DNA from: an uncultured Bacillota bacterium
Lineage (GTDB): Bacteria > Bacillota_I > Bacilli_A > RF39 > UBA660
Length of the DNA: 64,000 nucleotides
Direction: 5' to 3'
NCBI GenBank assembly: GCA_948466255.1
Contig: CAOJZV010000004.1
Coordinates: 1 to 64,000, forward strand
The position numbers and the translations under genes are program-made. The notes under the pieces were generated by a model that saw only the letters and a program-made list of their open reading frames with translations, was not told the origin of the DNA and made no database searches. Below, in pieces: positions 62,320-64,000 of this stretch (position 1 is its first letter; each line of letters starts with the position of its first letter).

Positions 62320-64000
62320 ATGGAAAGAAAAGATGTAGACTTAAATAAAGTAACTCCGATGATGAGACAATATTTAGAAATAAAAAATGCCAATGAAGAT
62401 TTAATAATCTTTTTTAGACTTGGCGATTTTTATGAAATGTTTTTTGATGATGCAATTTTACTTTCTCGCGAACTTGAACTTACTTTAACTGGTAAATCAT
62501 GTGGTTTGGATGAAAGAGTTCCAATGTGCGGGATACCTCATCATGCAGCTAGTGGTTATATTGATAGATTAATTGAAAAAGGTTATAAAGTGGCAATTTG
62601 TGAACAAATAGAAGATCCTAAATTAGCTAAAGGAATTGTTAAAAGGGATATTGTTCAAATTATTAGTTCAGGAACAGTTATGAATGGTGAAACTTTAAAA
62701 TCTGATGATTTTAATTTTATTGCGAATATAGTAGATTTTAAACATGCTTATGGTGTTAGTTATGCTGACGCATCTACTGGCGAAATATATGTTTTACTAG
62801 TACCTCATAATCCATCTAAAGTTGTTTCAGAAGTTATTAATTTAGGCGCTAAAGAGGTTGTTATTACAGAAAAAGTAGATAAAGTTATTTATTCAATGCT
62901 TAAAAATCAATTTCATCTTCCAGTTACGATAACTGATAATACTAGCGATGATTATAAAAAAACTTATGAACATTTAACTGATCAAAGACATGTAGAAACA
63001 GTTAAACATTTAGTAACTTATATTGCGGGAAATCAAAAACGTAGTTTAGACCATTTACAACCTGCCATGGTTAGAGAAAACAAAAGTTATTTAAAAATGG
63101 ATGTTCATACTAAAAGAAATCTTGAACTTGTAGAAACTTTAAGACTTAAACAAAGAAATTATTCTTTAATTTGGCTTTTAGATAAAACTAAAACAGCTAT
63201 GGGAGCAAGACTTCTTAAAAACTTTATTTTAAATCCATTAATCGATAAAAAAACCATTGAAAGACGTTATGACTGTGTGGATACTTTACTTAAGGAATTT
63301 ATTTTAAAAAGTGATTTAGAAGAATGCTTAAATGAGGTTTATGACTTAGAAAGATTAAGTGGTAAAGTAGCTTTTGGTAATGCGAATGCTAGAGATATGT
63401 TACAACTTAAAAATTCAATTAAAGTTTTACCTAGTATTAAAGAAATTTTAGAAAAAATTAATTTTCATAAATCTTTAGAAACAGTAGATGGTTTATATGA
63501 TTTACTTGAAAAGAGTATTTATGAAAACCCACCTATGGGAGTTAAAGAAGGGTATTTAATTAAGGAAGGTTATAGTTCTGAGCTTGATGAACTTAAAGAA
63601 CTTCGTAAAGGTGGAAAAGATTTTGTTGCTCGTTTTGAAATGGAAGAAAGAGAAAAAACTGGCATTAAAAATTTAAAGGTTGGCTATAATAGAGTATTTG
63701 GTTATTATATTGAAGTTAGTAAAGGTAATTTGGATTTAGTTAAAGATGAATATGGCTACCAAAGAAAACAAACTTTAGCTAACTGTGAAAGATATATAAG
63801 TCCAGTTTTAAAAGAAAAAGAAGCTTTAATTTTAAATGCTGAAGAAAAAATAATTGAACTTGAATATAGTCTATTTAATGAAATTCGTGATGAAGTTAAA
63901 AAATATATTCCTAAACTTCAAGAAATTGCGAAAGTAATTAGTGAAGCCGATGTTATGCAGTCATTTGCGACTGTAAGTGAAGAGAATAATTATGTTAGAC
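62320..64000 (+). CDS. mutS: DNA mismatch repair protein MutS (3' partial)
   Basis: 560 codons before the window ends; ATG 62320 follows GGTGG. The mismatch-recognition motif is FFRLGDFYEMFFDDA (Phe-x-Glu: the F and E of DFYEMF). Connector and lever domains follow (LDKTKTAMGARLLKNFILNPL, VGYNRVFGYYIEVSKGN). The cut comes in the clamp/lever region, before the Walker A ATPase motif. Recognises mismatches and recruits MutL, encoded 13 kb upstream. Confidence 0.96.
   Translation, partial: MERKDVDLNKVTPMMRQYLEIKNANEDLIIFFRLGDFYEMFFDDAILLSRELELTLTGKSCGLDERVPMCGIPHHAASGYIDRLIEKGYKVAICEQIEDPKLAKGIVKRDIVQIISSGTVMNGETLKSDDFNFIANIVDFKHAYGVSYADASTGEIYVLLVPHNPSKVVSEVINLGAKEVVITEKVDKVIYSMLKNQFHLPVTITDNTSDDYKKTYEHLTDQRHVETVKHLVTYIAGNQKRSLDHLQPAMVRENKSYLKMDVHTKRNLELVETLRLKQRNYSLIWLLDKTKTAMGARLLKNFILNPLIDKKTIERRYDCVDTLLKEFILKSDLEECLNEVYDLERLSGKVAFGNANARDMLQLKNSIKVLPSIKEILEKINFHKSLETVDGLYDLLEKSIYENPPMGVKEGYLIKEGYSSELDELKELRKGGKDFVARFEMEEREKTGIKNLKVGYNRVFGYYIEVSKGNLDLVKDEYGYQRKQTLANCERYISPVLKEKEALILNAEEKIIELEYSLFNEIRDEVKKYIPKLQEIAKVISEADVMQSFATVSEENNYVR

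Noticed and set aside
1..64000. CRISPR arrays
   Set aside because: No regularly spaced repeat series was seen; the repeats found are pairs of terminator or promoter sequences.
1..64000. Insertion sequences or integrated phage
   Set aside because: No transposase, integrase, terminase or capsid-like proteins. The 108-bp and 40-bp repeats lack target-site duplications and transposase genes.
1..64000. Mycoplasma-type genetic code (TGA as Trp)
   Set aside because: TGA ends several genes at sensible points (for example 19970-19972 and 51203-51205), and Trp codons in conserved motifs are TGG.

Overview
The window is a compact, AT-rich chromosome segment of a Gram-positive, single-membrane, anaerobic Bacillota bacterium. 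It looks like one of the uncultured low-GC gut Bacilli related to RF39/Erysipelotrichia; that placement is inference from gene content and style. TGA is used as a stop and every Trp I checked is TGG, so the mycoplasma code does not apply. Rubredoxin-type and desulfoferrodoxin proteins point to anaerobic life with oxygen defence. UppS, CdsA, RseP, VanZ, an exported glucosaminidase and ABC-2 exporters point to a walled monoderm.

Layout. 1-7.2 kb: the 3' end of a large secreted M26-type metallopeptidase gene, an S41 peptidase, a ZIP metal transporter, and small metabolic or hypothetical genes. A 108-bp convergent-terminator module is duplicated around the S41 gene. 7.2-13.3 kb: a BRO-type antirepressor gene with a long leader, a VanRS-like two-component system with a C39-like peptidase and VanZ, and a dinD-like pseudogene. 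13.3-16.4 kb: a MerR regulator divergent from an anchored flavodoxin, with a textbook 19-bp-spacer MerR promoter, then a yibE/F pair. 16.4-21.9 kb: a WYL regulator and an unusual operon of a frameshifted HAD phosphatase, a HAD-phosphoribosyltransferase fusion and a PfkB-SIS fusion. 22-29.8 kb: an AMP-forming acyl-CoA synthetase-like protein, a degenerate hybrid histidine kinase, and a TetR regulator with a two-permease ABC exporter.

29.8-32 kb is the most striking part. An SOS-type (LexA-box) promoter drives an intact dinD-like gene. It is followed by a roughly 590-nt structured non-coding RNA with its own strong promoter, closed end to end by a 9-bp helix. The next gene encodes a protein I recognise as OLE-associated protein (OapA-like), so the RNA is most likely an OLE RNA in a gut-type bacterium. 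32-40 kb: membrane-linked HTH regulators, an ABC exporter, a run of small accessory genes, a VanZ-RDD fusion and adenosine deaminase.

40-64 kb is mostly conserved housekeeping: pseudopilin, uppS-cdsA-rseP, a NatAB-like ABC exporter, tRNA-Leu(GAG), tRNA-Thr(CGT), desulfoferrodoxin, mutL, a NifS/ComEB/thiol-redox operon, ffh, a CotD-like Cys/His protein, a dockerin-bearing glucosaminidase paired with an Ig-like membrane protein, a HIT hydrolase, sufCDS, and mutS running off the right edge. A candidate type I toxin-antitoxin (26-aa hydrophobic peptide plus convergent antisense RNA) sits at 43.97-44.14 kb. Many intergenic gaps follow one pattern: a hairpin terminator whose T-run is closely followed by an extended -10 box (TGnTATAAT or GGTATAAT).
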